Shown here in pieces: positions 15,511-24,160 of a DNA stretch of 64,000 nt. The translations under genes and the position numbers were made by a program. The notes beneath the pieces are model-generated. The model saw only the letters and a list, made by a program, of their open reading frames with translations, had not been told where the DNA came from and made no database searches. Every line of letters begins with the position of its first letter. Within the stretch, counting starts at the first letter, position 1. This stretch comes from Oscillospiraceae bacterium Marseille-Q3528 (GTDB lineage: Bacteria; Bacillota; Clostridia; Lachnospirales; Lachnospiraceae), in NCBI GenBank assembly GCA_018223385.1, contig JAGTTR010000015.1, positions 1-64,000 of the forward strand, in the 5' to 3' direction.

Positions 15511-15549
15511 GACAGTAATAGCAGACAGTAATAGCAGACAGTAATAGCT
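15511..15549 (+). repeat. tandem 13-bp repeat, three units
   Basis: GACAGTAATAGCA repeated about three times with no gaps, the last unit diverging at its end. It lies 30 nt before the pilin gene, between its promoter region and start codon. The rest of the 230-bp gap is AT-rich with no other structure recognised. Confidence 0.8.
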
Positions 15550-15576
15550 GTTGCTTTGAATATTTTGAGGTGAACT

Positions 15577-16482
15577 ATGCAAAAAGACAGGAATAAAGGA
15601 TTTACATTGGTAGAGCTGGTGATCGTAGTTGCAATTCTGGCAATTCTTATAGGAATTCTTATGCCAACTTATTCAAAATATGTGGAGAGAAGCCGGGAGT
15701 CAACGGATCTTGAGAATGTTCGAACAGCGTATAGCAAAGGGATGATAGAGACGGGAATAGAAGAAAAAGAGGATGTGAAGGAGATTGTTCATCTGAAACA
15801 GAAAATTGCAAAATGGCAGTCAGCAGATACGGTTACGATTGCCGGAATTTCTCATTCAAACAGTGATCCTGATACCGTGCACTGGAAAGGCTATCCGGTT
15901 CCGGGTGGTATATGTGAAGTTTCCATAAATCCGGAAACAGGTATACTGTTTGAGTGGAAGGATGGAGACGGAGATAGCATAAAAACAAACTGGTTCAATA
16001 TGAATGAAGATTTTGATAAGCTTTTGAAGGAGAGCGGTGCCCTGAATGGTGTGAAGGGAACATTTGAGATTGATTCCAGATGCCAGAAGTCGTTGATGGT
16101 TTCTAAAATTGTGGACAAAATGGAGTCTGACAGTTTGCTTAAGCGGGGAACATGGGCATTTTATGGAAATCCTTCTACGGCATCCAAGCGTTGTATGATT
16201 TGGACTTCAGCAAATACAAATGAGGTTGGCGAAGGTAAAAAGATTCCGGTAATTATCTGTACAGCAGATAATAAATTCTATGTTTCAGAGTCAACAACTG
16301 CGAAACGGGTCGGTTATGGTCCTGATTATATAGCAATTGCCGGTCATTTAAATGCAAGTGTGAGAACGGAAATAGCGGGTGCTGCGAAAAAATATGACAG
16401 TTTACAGGATGCTTATAATGCATATGAAAAGCTGCTTACAGAAGGGGACTACAAACAATATAAAGACACATTGCCCCAATAA
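15577..16482 (+). CDS. type IV pilin-like protein
   Basis: 301 residues. Type III signal: short basic leader MQKDRNK, then cleavage at Gly before FTLVELVIVVAILAILIGIL with Glu at +5. The globular part is unusually large for a pilin and has no recognised subdomain. It would be cleaved by the prepilin peptidase at 62019 and assembled by the PilC/PilT-type machinery at 39956-44314; it is not linked to them on the DNA. RBS GAGGTG precedes the ATG. Confidence 0.85.
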   Translation: MQKDRNKGFTLVELVIVVAILAILIGILMPTYSKYVERSRESTDLENVRTAYSKGMIETGIEEKEDVKEIVHLKQKIAKWQSADTVTIAGISHSNSDPDTVHWKGYPVPGGICEVSINPETGILFEWKDGDGDSIKTNWFNMNEDFDKLLKESGALNGVKGTFEIDSRCQKSLMVSKIVDKMESDSLLKRGTWAFYGNPSTASKRCMIWTSANTNEVGEGKKIPVIICTADNKFYVSESTTAKRVGYGPDYIAIAGHLNASVRTEIAGAAKKYDSLQDAYNAYEKLLTEGDYKQYKDTLPQ

Positions 16483-16633
16483 GGACATTTCCGTAAGATT
16501 AGGCGGAAGCTGAAGTTGATTCGTCCGCAAAGATGTAAAGTATGTGAGAAACAGGATTCTTTTCCCTTTACAGGAGTAGGAAATGCGTATAACATAGAAA
16601 ATAAGAAATATCATACAAATGTGGAGGAAAACT

Positions 16634-17914
16634 ATGGATTATTCAATTAACACAAAATGTGTGCAGGCAGGTTATACTCCCGGCAATGGAGAGCCGAGAC
16701 AGATTCCGATCATTCAGTCAACCACCTTCAAATACGATACCAGTGAGGATATGGGTAAGTTATTTGATCTGGAGGCATCCGGCTATTTCTATACCAGACT
16801 CCAGAATCCAACCAATGACCATGTGGCGGCGAAGATCGCGGCACTGGAGGGTGGTACTGCAGGAATGCTTACTTCTTCCGGACAGGCGGCAAACTTTTTT
16901 GCCCTGTTTAACATCTGCGAGGCAGGCAGCCATATTGTCTCTTCCTCATCTATTTATGGCGGAACATACAATCTGATTTCCGTAACAATGAAGAAAATGG
17001 GCATTGATGTAACGTTTGTGGATCCGGACTGTTCCGAAGAAGAGCTGAACGCAGCTTTCCGGGAGAATACAAGAGCGGTATTCGGGGAGTCCATTGCCAA
17101 CCCGGCGCTGACGGTACTGGATATTGAAAAGTTCGCAAAAGCAGCCCATGCTCATGGTGTACCGCTGATCGTGGATAATACTTTTCCCACACCGGTAAAT
17201 CTGCGGCCGATTGAGTGGGGGGCAGATATTGTAACGCATTCTACTACAAAATACATGGATGGTCATGGAGCTGCTGTGGGTGGTGCAATTGTAGACAGCG
17301 GCAAATTTGACTGGATGGCCCACGCAGACAAGTTCCCGGGACTGTGTACGCCGGATGAGTCCTATCATGGCATTACCTATGCAGAGAAATTCGGCAAAGA
17401 GGGGGCATTTATCACGAAATGTACGTCCCAGCTTATGCGTGACCTGGGCTGCATCCAGTCCCCACAGAATGCGTTTATCCTGAATCTGGGACTGGAATCC
17501 CTGCATGTGCGCATGCCGAGACATGTGGAAAACGGACAGGCAGTGGCTGAATTTCTGGAAAGCCAGGAGAAGGTGGCGTTCGTCAACTACCCCGGCCTGC
17601 CCTCCAATAAATACTATCAGGTGGCGCAGAAATACATGCCCAACGGCGGCTGCGGCGTCGTTTCCTTCGAGTTAAAGGGCGGAAGAGCAGCGGCAGAGAA
17701 GTTCATGAAAAATCTGAAGCTGGCAGCCATCGAGACCCATGTGGCCGATGCCAGAACGTGCTGTCTGAACCCAGCAACCTCCACCCACCGGCAGATGAAC
17801 GATGAGCAGCTGGCTGCAGCAGGCATCCCGGCAGGGCTGATCCGGATTTCCTGCGGCCTGGAGGACAAAAAAGACCTCATCGCAGACATTGCTCAGGCGC
17901 TGGAGGCGATCTAA
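16634..17914 (+). CDS. O-acetylhomoserine sulfhydrylase (PLP, Cys/Met metabolism family), copy 1
   Basis: 426 residues, Cys/Met-metabolism PLP family. SSGQAANFFALFN and the PLP lysine in VTHSTTKYMDGHG (about residue 206) are present, with NPATSTHRQM near the C-terminus, typical of the MetY type. Catalyses O-acetyl-L-homoserine plus sulfide (or methanethiol) to homocysteine (methionine). Start at 16634 because GGAGG lies 8 nt upstream. A terminator hairpin follows at 17929. A paralogue is at 22805. Cytoplasmic. Confidence 0.9.
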   Translation: MDYSINTKCVQAGYTPGNGEPRQIPIIQSTTFKYDTSEDMGKLFDLEASGYFYTRLQNPTNDHVAAKIAALEGGTAGMLTSSGQAANFFALFNICEAGSHIVSSSSIYGGTYNLISVTMKKMGIDVTFVDPDCSEEELNAAFRENTRAVFGESIANPALTVLDIEKFAKAAHAHGVPLIVDNTFPTPVNLRPIEWGADIVTHSTTKYMDGHGAAVGGAIVDSGKFDWMAHADKFPGLCTPDESYHGITYAEKFGKEGAFITKCTSQLMRDLGCIQSPQNAFILNLGLESLHVRMPRHVENGQAVAEFLESQEKVAFVNYPGLPSNKYYQVAQKYMPNGGCGVVSFELKGGRAAAEKFMKNLKLAAIETHVADARTCCLNPATSTHRQMNDEQLAAAGIPAGLIRISCGLEDKKDLIADIAQALEAI

Positions 17915-17928
17915 GGACATAGAAAAAT

Positions 17929-17959
17929 GACGGTCTGTGTGAAATGCAGGCCGTTATTT
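17929..17959 (+). terminator. terminator after O-acetylhomoserine sulfhydrylase
   Basis: Stem GACGGTCTG / CAGGCCGTT with G-T pairs and a 9-nt loop, followed by ATTTTAT. Confidence 0.6.
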
Positions 17960-18026
17960 TATGGGGAACTTTAGTCTTGGCACAGGGTTGTGAGGATGTT
18001 ATGCTATGGAAAAGGAGGGGATATAT

Positions 18027-18629
18027 ATGTACCAGTTGAACGTCATAGATGGAATGGGAATTGAGGGAAAGACCCGTTTCCTTAATCGGATTTCGCAGAA
18101 GGGCTGGCGTCTGACTGGTGGAAATGTGTGGTGCTTTTGCTGGGAAAAGGGCGAGCCGGAGCAGTATGCAGTCGTGCCGGACAGATATTTTACGCTGTCC
18201 TGGACGGAGGCCGGGGAGAAAGGCTGGGAACATGTGTGCACGGTGAATAAGACCAGCTATTATCGGGCAATCAAGGGACAGGAGCAGCAGCCCCTGTTGC
18301 AGCAGGAAAATCTGGATCTGAAAGAACAGCTGCAGTCGCAGTTCCTGTTGGTAGTGCTTTTGTGCGTAAGTGTTTTTTATGCCGGGAAAACATATCTGAC
18401 AGAACAGCCGGTACTGGGTATTTTATATTGGGTAAGTTTTCTGATGGTAATATTGCATATACTGCTCAGAGCGATCATGGAAAGCCGTGATATTTCCCAG
18501 ATAAGGGAAAATGGAAAGCCGCAGGAAGGATCGGCGACAGGATACCGGCTGCAGGAAGGCTTTGGCTGGGTAGAATGGGTGGCTAAGATCGTATTCCTTG
18601 CAGTTGTTGTAAAACTGTTTCTGGAGTAG
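18027..18629 (+). CDS. DUF2812-like membrane protein
   Basis: 200 residues. The N-terminal soluble part has FLNRISQKGWRLTGG and the W...YAV...RY pattern of DUF2812; the C-terminal half has three hydrophobic segments. ATG 18027 is used (AAGGAGGGG 18013-18020) rather than 18006. Families of this type often neighbour PadR regulators, but none is seen here. Function unknown. Confidence 0.7.
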   Translation: MYQLNVIDGMGIEGKTRFLNRISQKGWRLTGGNVWCFCWEKGEPEQYAVVPDRYFTLSWTEAGEKGWEHVCTVNKTSYYRAIKGQEQQPLLQQENLDLKEQLQSQFLLVVLLCVSVFYAGKTYLTEQPVLGILYWVSFLMVILHILLRAIMESRDISQIRENGKPQEGSATGYRLQEGFGWVEWVAKIVFLAVVVKLFLE

Positions 18630-18756
18630 GAGGGGACTTTCGACGGCTGCGGGTGTTGGAGTTTCAATGGTTACAGGTGTGGGATTTTGCATTGTCTTTC
18701 CCGCTTTCCTGCAGTACAATGAAGAAAGCGTGACAGCAGGAAAGGAGTGTCATAAA

Positions 18757-20133
18757 ATGGATGAATTTTCTTATAAAAGAACCAATGTATATGAAGTGGC
18801 AGACGAAGCGCTGATGAAAGAGATCTTTGATTTTGCCGAGGAGTACAAGACATTTCTCGGGGAATCCAAGACGGAGCGGGAGGCCTGCACGTATGTGGAG
18901 GAGGAAGCGAAGCGCCAGGGCTACCGGCTTTTTCGGTTCGGCACAAAGCTGGTGCCGGGCGATAAGGTGTATTATAACAACCGGGGCAAAAATATTTATC
19001 TGATCCGGGTGGGCAGTCGGGATGTGGCCGAGGACGGCATCCGCATTGTGGGTGCGCACATCGACAGCCCGCGGATCGATCTGAAGCAGATGCCGCTCTA
19101 TGAGTCGGATGGCGTAGCATTGGGCAAAACCCACTATTACGGCGGTCTGCGCAAATACCAGTGGGCGGCAATTCCGCTGGCGCTGCACGGCGTGGTGGCG
19201 TTGAAGGACGGCAGTGTGCTGACTGTGAAGATCGGCGAGGATGCGGCGGATCCGGTGTTTTACATTAGTGATCTTCTGCCCCATCTAGCGGCCAAGCAGA
19301 ATAAGAAACCGTTGGGCGAGGCCATTGAGGGTGAGGATCTGAATATCTGGTTTGGCAATATCCCTTATCAGGCAGCGGACAATGATAAAGACAAGACGGT
19401 GAAAAACAACCTGCTCCATATTTTTAAGGAAAAATACGGCATCGAGGAGGCAGATTTCCTAAGCGCAGAGCTTTCTCTCGTTCCTGCATTCCAGCCCTCC
19501 GACGTGGGCCTGGATCGTTCTCTCATCGGCGGTTATGGCCATGACGACAGGGTGTGCGCCTATGCGGCCCAGAAAGCCATGTTTGACGAGACGTCCCCGG
19601 AGCACACGGTGATGGTCGTTCTGGTGGACAAGGAAGAGATCGGCAGCGAGGGTACCACCAGCATCCAGAGCGCCCTGTTTACCGACCTCATCGACGCTAT
19701 TGCGGCGTCCTTTGGGGCATCACCGGCAGCCGTGCGTGCGGTGTCCAAGTGTATTTCCGCTGATGTGGATGCGGCCTTCGATCCCAACTATCCGTCCGTC
19801 AGCGAGAAAAACAATGCGTTCTATCTGTCCTGCGGTGCAGGCATGATGAAATTTACCGGCGTGCGCGGCAAGGGCAATTCCAGCGACGCGGATGCGGAGT
19901 ATATCGCTTTCCTGCGGAAGATTTTTGACGAAAACGGCGTCATCTGGCAGACCGGCGAGCTGGGCAAGGTAGATTTCGGCGGCGGCGGAACCATCGCCAA
20001 ATTTGTGGCACAGATGAACATCGACACCATCGACCTGGGCGTGCCGGTGATCTCCATGCATTCACCCTATGAGGTCATTTCCAAGGCCGATCTGTATGAA
20101 AACTACCTGGCATTCCGGGCGTTCCTTAAGTAA
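18757..20133 (+). CDS. M18 family aminopeptidase
   Basis: 458 residues, typical for bacterial M18 aspartyl-type aminopeptidases. Metal/catalytic segments in order: VGAHIDSPRIDLK, GGYGHDDRVCAYAA, LVDKEEIGSEGTT (catalytic Glu pair), ISADVDAAFDPN, and HSPYEVISKADLYENY at the C-terminus. Dinuclear zinc enzyme that trims N-terminal residues from peptides, often as a dodecameric tetrahedron. Start at 18757 (GGAAAGGAG upstream); an in-frame ATG at 18667 would add an atypical leader. Followed after 28 nt by the first copy of the structured repeat. Confidence 0.92.
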   Translation: MDEFSYKRTNVYEVADEALMKEIFDFAEEYKTFLGESKTEREACTYVEEEAKRQGYRLFRFGTKLVPGDKVYYNNRGKNIYLIRVGSRDVAEDGIRIVGAHIDSPRIDLKQMPLYESDGVALGKTHYYGGLRKYQWAAIPLALHGVVALKDGSVLTVKIGEDAADPVFYISDLLPHLAAKQNKKPLGEAIEGEDLNIWFGNIPYQAADNDKDKTVKNNLLHIFKEKYGIEEADFLSAELSLVPAFQPSDVGLDRSLIGGYGHDDRVCAYAAQKAMFDETSPEHTVMVVLVDKEEIGSEGTTSIQSALFTDLIDAIAASFGASPAAVRAVSKCISADVDAAFDPNYPSVSEKNNAFYLSCGAGMMKFTGVRGKGNSSDADAEYIAFLRKIFDENGVIWQTGELGKVDFGGGGTIAKFVAQMNIDTIDLGVPVISMHSPYEVISKADLYENYLAFRAFLK

Positions 20134-20161
20134 AAACCCAGATGCCTTACAGAAAGAGAAC

Positions 20162-20327
20162 GATGCCTTTCGAATTGCTCCGTACGTTGTACTCCCGCAA
20201 TTCTCCCCCACATTCGGATATCGTTCGACATGCGTCGAACTTTTATCCTCATATTGGGGCAGGTCTCAAGTTCAAAAGTCTTATTGTGCAAGCACAACCG
20301 TCTTTTGGACCTTTCGACCCTGGCATC
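20162..20327 (+). ncRNA. structured repeat element, copy 1
   Basis: 166 nt closed by GATGCC (20162-20167) / GGCATC (20322-20327). Inside: hairpin 2 AATTGC...GTAC-gtt-GTAC...GCAATT (20173-20202); hairpin 3 with CCCCA/TGGGG, GGATA/TATCC and GTTCGAC/GTCGAAC (20206-20259); hairpin 4 with GGTC/GACC base, TTCAAAAG/CTTTTGGA and the invariant tip TTGTGC-aa-GCACAA. Two other copies at 44342 and 46865 keep the loops and replace the stems by compensatory changes. Intergenic, 28 nt after the M18 stop on the same strand. No family recognised. Confidence 0.8.
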
Positions 20328-20407
20328 TATAACATAATTTTTACATAAAGGAAAAGCAGATTTCATATATCCTCTTTACAATGAAAGACAGTAAGGAGGA
20401 GAAACAG

Positions 20408-20650
20408 ATGCGTTATTTATATGAAAAAGCAGATCATTTACACGATAAATGCAAGATCAGCACCAATACGATATTTCTCCTGTACACGATCGCAGCATCG
20501 TTTGTGATCGGATTTGCCGTGATGACGGTGGGAGCGCTGGCTACAGGACATCCGCTGGGAGAGAGCCTGATGCTGATTATGGTCGGAGCGCTTTATATCA
20601 GCGCGGGGCTTGGATTTTTCGGAGGCGTGCTGTATCTGATGCGGCGCTGA
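20408..20650 (+). CDS. small two-helix membrane protein, unknown function
   Basis: 80 residues. Two membrane segments (about 22-44 and 52-76) with a charged N-terminus MRYLYEKADHLHDKCK. RBS AAGGAGGAG directly upstream of ATG 20408 supports the start over 20381. No family recognised. Located between structured element copy 1 and the Rrf2 regulator. Confidence 0.65.
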   Translation: MRYLYEKADHLHDKCKISTNTIFLLYTIAASFVIGFAVMTVGALATGHPLGESLMLIMVGALYISAGLGFFGGVLYLMRR

Positions 20651-20796
20651 TCCGGGAAAACACGACAAAAGAATATGAGATACCCCTTTGGGAGGTGCGG
20701 GAAGAGATTCCTGTGCCTCCTTTTTGCATGCCCTTGTCATCCGCGCTATTCTGCAGTTCACGCGCGCCATTCGCAAAACTGTATCCCTGTAAATAT

Positions 20797-20825
20797 ATAG
20801 GAAAAAGAGGTTGCTTTTTTCCTAT
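20797..20825. promoter_or_regulatory. palindrome upstream of the Rrf2 gene (candidate Rrf2 operator)
   Basis: ATAGGAAAAAG-6-CTTTTTTCCTAT, 80 nt before the Rrf2 start. It shares the TAGGAA/TTCCTA half-sites with the palindrome at 21407-21427 downstream of the cysK promoter. It could alternatively act as a hairpin in RNA. Confidence 0.5.
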
Positions 20826-20905
20826 CAGGATAGTATGATATAAGAAACGAATGAAAAAACCGAGAAAATCTCAAAAGACTATATAAGGTAAGGAAGGGAT
20901 ATCAT

Positions 20906-21340
20906 ATGAAAATTTCAACGAAGGGAAGATATGCGCTGCGGCTCATGCTGGACATTGCGCTCCACGATACAGATGAACCCGTGCGGGTGAAGGACATTGC
21001 AAAGCGACAGGACATTTCTGTGAAATATCTGGAGCAGATCATTTCCGTGCTTGTGCGGGCGGAATACCTGCGGAGCATCCGCGGTCCCCAGGGCGGTTAT
21101 CGGCTGACGAAAAAGCCGGAGGATTACAAGGTAGGCATGATTCTGCGGCTGACAGAAGGCAGCCTGGCGCCGGTGGACTGCCTCATGGGCGAGGACAACG
21201 ACTGCTCCCGGGCATCAGAGTGCGTGACACTGCGGTTGTGGAAGGAGCTGGATCAGGCCATCAAGAGCGTGGTGGACAAATATACGCTGGCTGATCTCAT
21301 CGAGTGGCACCAGGAAATGGGAAACGACTACGTGATCTAA
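20906..21340 (+). CDS. Rrf2-family transcriptional regulator (CymR/IscR-like)
   Basis: 144 residues. Rrf2 winged helix: MKISTKGRYALRLMLDIA, then VKDIAKRQDISVKYLEQIIS, then GPQGGYRLTKKP. Three cysteines in the effector region, Cys-x7-Cys-x5-Cys (VDCLMG, NDCSRA, SECVTL), resemble the Fe-S ligands of IscR, whereas CymR usually lacks them. Just upstream of the cysteine-biosynthesis genes with shared palindromes, so probably a sulfur or Fe-S responsive regulator of cysK and perhaps of itself. RBS AAGGAAGGG precedes the ATG. Confidence 0.88.
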   Translation: MKISTKGRYALRLMLDIALHDTDEPVRVKDIAKRQDISVKYLEQIISVLVRAEYLRSIRGPQGGYRLTKKPEDYKVGMILRLTEGSLAPVDCLMGEDNDCSRASECVTLRLWKELDQAIKSVVDKYTLADLIEWHQEMGNDYVI

Positions 21341-21369
21341 CAGTTCACGCAGATTTTAAAAAAAAGGTA

Positions 21370-21427
21370 TTGACAAATCCAGAAAAAGGAAATACAATCT
21401 ACTTAATTCCTACGGAACATATAGGAA
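21370..21427 (+). promoter_or_regulatory. promoter and operator of the leader peptide-cysK unit
   Basis: TTGACA (21370-21375), 17-bp spacer, TACAAT (21393-21398). Just past the predicted start site lies the inverted repeat TTCCTA-9-TAGGAA (21407-21427), well placed for repression by the adjacent Rrf2 protein. Confidence 0.72.
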
Positions 21428-21482
21428 AACAAAACTTAGTAGGAAAGCAAGAGAATACAAATTAAGAAAAGAGGAGATGCAT

Positions 21483-21584
21483 ATGAGGTATAAGGCACAG
21501 AGCAGTACGGATCGTTGTTGGATGCAGCGAATGTGTAGCGGCAAGATGGACGCAGCCGTCATGTGCAGCTGCCTGAACAGATAA
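21483..21584 (+). CDS. Cys-rich leader peptide upstream of cysK
   Basis: 33 codons, ATG 21483 with RBS GAGGAG 6 nt upstream, stop TAA 21582-21584. Peptide begins MRYKAQSSTDRCW and ends MCSCLNR; Cys at 12, 18, 28 and 30. It lies between a good promoter and cysK, 68 nt before the cysK start. A peptide with many Cys codons ahead of a cysteine synthase gene suggests translation-coupled attenuation sensing charged tRNA-Cys, comparable in principle to Cys-rich upstream ORFs described in mycobacteria. No clear terminator hairpin follows, so the mechanism may be translational. Inference only. Confidence 0.6.
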   Translation: MRYKAQSSTDRCWMQRMCSGKMDAAVMCSCLNR

Positions 21585-21652
21585 AGCAACCGATGGTAAA
21601 TGGGATCATATGAAAAAATCAGATTTGAAAAAAGGAAAGGATGGAACAGACA

Positions 21653-22582
21653 ATGGCTATTTATAAAGGAACATTAGGACTGATTGGAAATACACCTCTG
21701 GTTGAGGCAGTGAATATTGAGAAGAAATACAACCTGAAAGCAAGACTTCTGGTGAAGCTGGAGTATTTCAACCCGGCAGGAAGCGTAAAGGATCGTATCG
21801 CCAAGGCGATGATCGAGAATGCAGAAGAGCGCGGTCAGTTAAAGCCCGGCTCCGTCATCATTGAGCCCACTTCCGGTAACACCGGTATCGGCCTGGCAGC
21901 CATCGCAGCAGCCAAGGGCTACCGCGTGATCCTCACCATGCCGGAGACCATGAGCGTGGAGCGCAGAAACATCCTGAAAGCTTACGGTGCAGAGATTGTT
22001 CTGACAGACGGCGCCAAGGGCATGAAGGGGGCCATCGCCAAGGCAGATGAGCTGGCAGCAACCATTGAGAACAGCTTCATCCCGGGACAGTTCAACAACC
22101 CGGCAAACCCGAAGGTTCACAGAGAGACCACCGGCCCGGAGATCTGGAATGACACCGAGGGTGCTGTTGACATTTTTGTAGCTGGTGTTGGTACCGGCGG
22201 AACCGTAACCGGTATCGGTGAGTTCTTGAAGAGCAAGAAGCCGGAAGTGAAGATCGTGGCTGTTGAGCCTGCAACTTCCCCGGTGCTTTCCGAAGGAAAA
22301 TCCGGCCCGCACAAGATTCAGGGTATCGGCGCAGGATTTGTTCCGGAAGTGCTGAACACACAGATTTATGACGAGATCATCCCTGTGGAGAACGAGAAAG
22401 CTTTCGAGACATCCAAGGAGCTGACAAGAACCGAGGGCGTCCTCACCGGTATTTCTTCCGGTGCAGCCCTGTACGCAGCACTGCAGCTGGCACAGCGTCC
22501 GGAGAATGAGGGCAAGACCATCGTGGCACTGCTTCCCGACAGCGGAGACCGATATTATTCCACACCTCTGTTTACAGAGTAA
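21653..22582 (+). CDS. cysK: cysteine synthase A (O-acetylserine sulfhydrylase)
   Basis: 309 residues from ATG 21653, matching the family N-terminus [16 protein letters not shown]; an ATG at 21641 is also in frame. PLP lysine in [16 protein letters not shown] (Lys about residue 44), substrate loop [15 protein letters not shown]-phosphate loop [14 protein letters not shown]-terminal [11 protein letters not shown]. Converts O-acetylserine and sulfide to cysteine. Downstream of the Rrf2 gene and leader peptide, upstream of the second O-acetylhomoserine sulfhydrylase. Confidence 0.94.
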   Translation: MAIYKGTLGLIGNTPLVEAVNIEKKYNLKARLLVKLEYFNPAGSVKDRIAKAMIENAEERGQLKPGSVIIEPTSGNTGIGLAAIAAAKGYRVILTMPETMSVERRNILKAYGAEIVLTDGAKGMKGAIAKADELAATIENSFIPGQFNNPANPKVHRETTGPEIWNDTEGAVDIFVAGVGTGGTVTGIGEFLKSKKPEVKIVAVEPATSPVLSEGKSGPHKIQGIGAGFVPEVLNTQIYDEIIPVENEKAFETSKELTRTEGVLTGISSGAALYAALQLAQRPENEGKTIVALLPDSGDRYYSTPLFTE

Positions 22583-22804
22583 GAGGCGGAAGGGCTAAAT
22601 ATCATTTGTGTTTGCACAATCGCGGGAAAAGGCTTCGTGATGTATTTTCCCATGAACATAAAAGCAAAGCACTATTTCACAGTATGTGGATAGCGGAGCA
22701 TGCATGGTGAGCGTGTGAAGCACGGAATAATTTGAGAGATAAAGATAAGAAAATAATGATATAGGAAAAGTAAAAGTAATATTAAAAAATGGAGGATATA
22801 TAAA

Positions 22805-24115
22805 ATGGGTGAAAAAATTAAGAGAGCAGACAGAAAATTCAAATTCGAGACTTTACAGCTTCATGTAGGACAGGAGAATCCGGATCCGGTCACTGACGCA
22901 AGAGCCGTGCCGATCTACCAGACCTCTTCCTATGTATTCCGCAACTGCGACCATGCAGAGGCCAGATTCGGCCTGGCAGATGCCGGCAACATTTACGGCC
23001 GTCTGACCAACCCCACCGAGGATGTTTTTGAGCAGAGAATCGCAGCCTTAGAGGGCGGCGTTGCAGCACTGGCTGTTGCATCCGGTGCAGCTGCCATTGC
23101 ATACACCATCGAGAACCTGGCACACAACGGCGATCATATCGTTGCTGCTGAAAATATTTACGGCGGTACTTACAATCTGCTGGCACATACCCTTCCGGAG
23201 TACGGCATCAACGCTGATTTCGTAGATCCTTTCGAGGAAGGCGCTTTTGAGAAAGCCATCAAAGAGAACACTAAGGCAATTTTCATCGAGACACTGGGCA
23301 ACCCCAACTCCGATGTGGTAGATATCGAGAAGGTGGCAAAGATCGCGCATGCGCACAAGATCCCGCTGGTTGTAGACAATACGTTCGCAACCCCTTATCT
23401 GGTACGCCCGATTGAGTACGGCGCAGACATCGTGGTACATTCCGCAACCAAGTTCATCGGCGGCCACGGAACAACCATTGGCGGCGTTATCGTAGACAGC
23501 GGTAAGTTTGACTGGGAGGCATCCGGCAAGTTCCCGTCTCTCACAGAGCCCAACCCGAGCTACCACGGCATCAGCTTCACCAAGGCAGTTGGCCCGGCAG
23601 CATTTGTCACCAAGATTCGTGCGATCCTGCTGCGTGACACAGGAGCAACCATTTCTCCGTTCCATGCATTCATTTTCCTGCAGGGCCTGGAGACACTGTC
23701 CCTGCGCGTAGAGCGTCATGTACAGAACGCATTAAAGGTGGTAGAGTACCTGAACAACCATCCGCAGGTAGAGCGCGTACATCATCCTTCTGTTACCGAT
23801 GATCCGGAGCAGCAGGCATTATATAAGAAATATTTCCCGAATGGCGGCGGTTCCATTTTCACCTTCGAGATCAAGGGCGACGAGAAGAAAGCCCGCGACT
23901 TCATCGACAATCTGGAGCTGTTCTCCCTGCTGGCAAACGTGGCAGATGTGAAGTCCCTGGTCATCCATCCGGCTTCCACCACCCATTCCCAGCTGAACGA
24001 GGAGGAGTTAAAGGAGCAGGGTATCTACAAGAATACCATCCGTCTCTCCATCGGAACGGAGAACATTGACGATATCATCCAGGATCTGGATGAGGCGTTC
24101 AAGGCGATCCGGTAA
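22805..24115 (+). CDS. metY: O-acetylhomoserine aminocarboxypropyltransferase / sulfhydrylase, copy 2
   Basis: 436 residues, the MetY length. KFETLQLHVGQENPDP, VPIYQTSSYVFRN, SGAAAIAYTIENL, PLP lysine in VVHSATKFIGGHGT, and HPASTTHSQLNEEEL. Makes homocysteine from O-acetylhomoserine and sulfide. RBS GGAGG in front. The 222-bp gap after cysK has a GGGAAAA...TTTTCCC hairpin (about 22634-22650) and one TATAGGAAAAG half-site near 22760, so it may share Rrf2 control. Paralogous to the gene at 16634 but clearly divergent. Confidence 0.92.
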   Translation: MGEKIKRADRKFKFETLQLHVGQENPDPVTDARAVPIYQTSSYVFRNCDHAEARFGLADAGNIYGRLTNPTEDVFEQRIAALEGGVAALAVASGAAAIAYTIENLAHNGDHIVAAENIYGGTYNLLAHTLPEYGINADFVDPFEEGAFEKAIKENTKAIFIETLGNPNSDVVDIEKVAKIAHAHKIPLVVDNTFATPYLVRPIEYGADIVVHSATKFIGGHGTTIGGVIVDSGKFDWEASGKFPSLTEPNPSYHGISFTKAVGPAAFVTKIRAILLRDTGATISPFHAFIFLQGLETLSLRVERHVQNALKVVEYLNNHPQVERVHHPSVTDDPEQQALYKKYFPNGGGSIFTFEIKGDEKKARDFIDNLELFSLLANVADVKSLVIHPASTTHSQLNEEELKEQGIYKNTIRLSIGTENIDDIIQDLDEAFKAIR

Positions 24116-24160
24116 TATCAGCCAATATCATTATTTTCATATTACCCATATATACCTCAG

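Noticed and set aside
15350..15576. Possible c-di-GMP riboswitch in front of the pilin gene
   Set aside because: The conserved GEMM core and tetraloop receptor segments are absent; only AT-rich DNA and a 13-bp tandem repeat are seen.
16483..16633. Possible SAM or T-box riboswitch upstream of the first O-acetylhomoserine sulfhydrylase
   Set aside because: Looked for the S-box core, T-box sequence and a terminator/antiterminator pair; none found. Only a short CGGAA-type hairpin is present.
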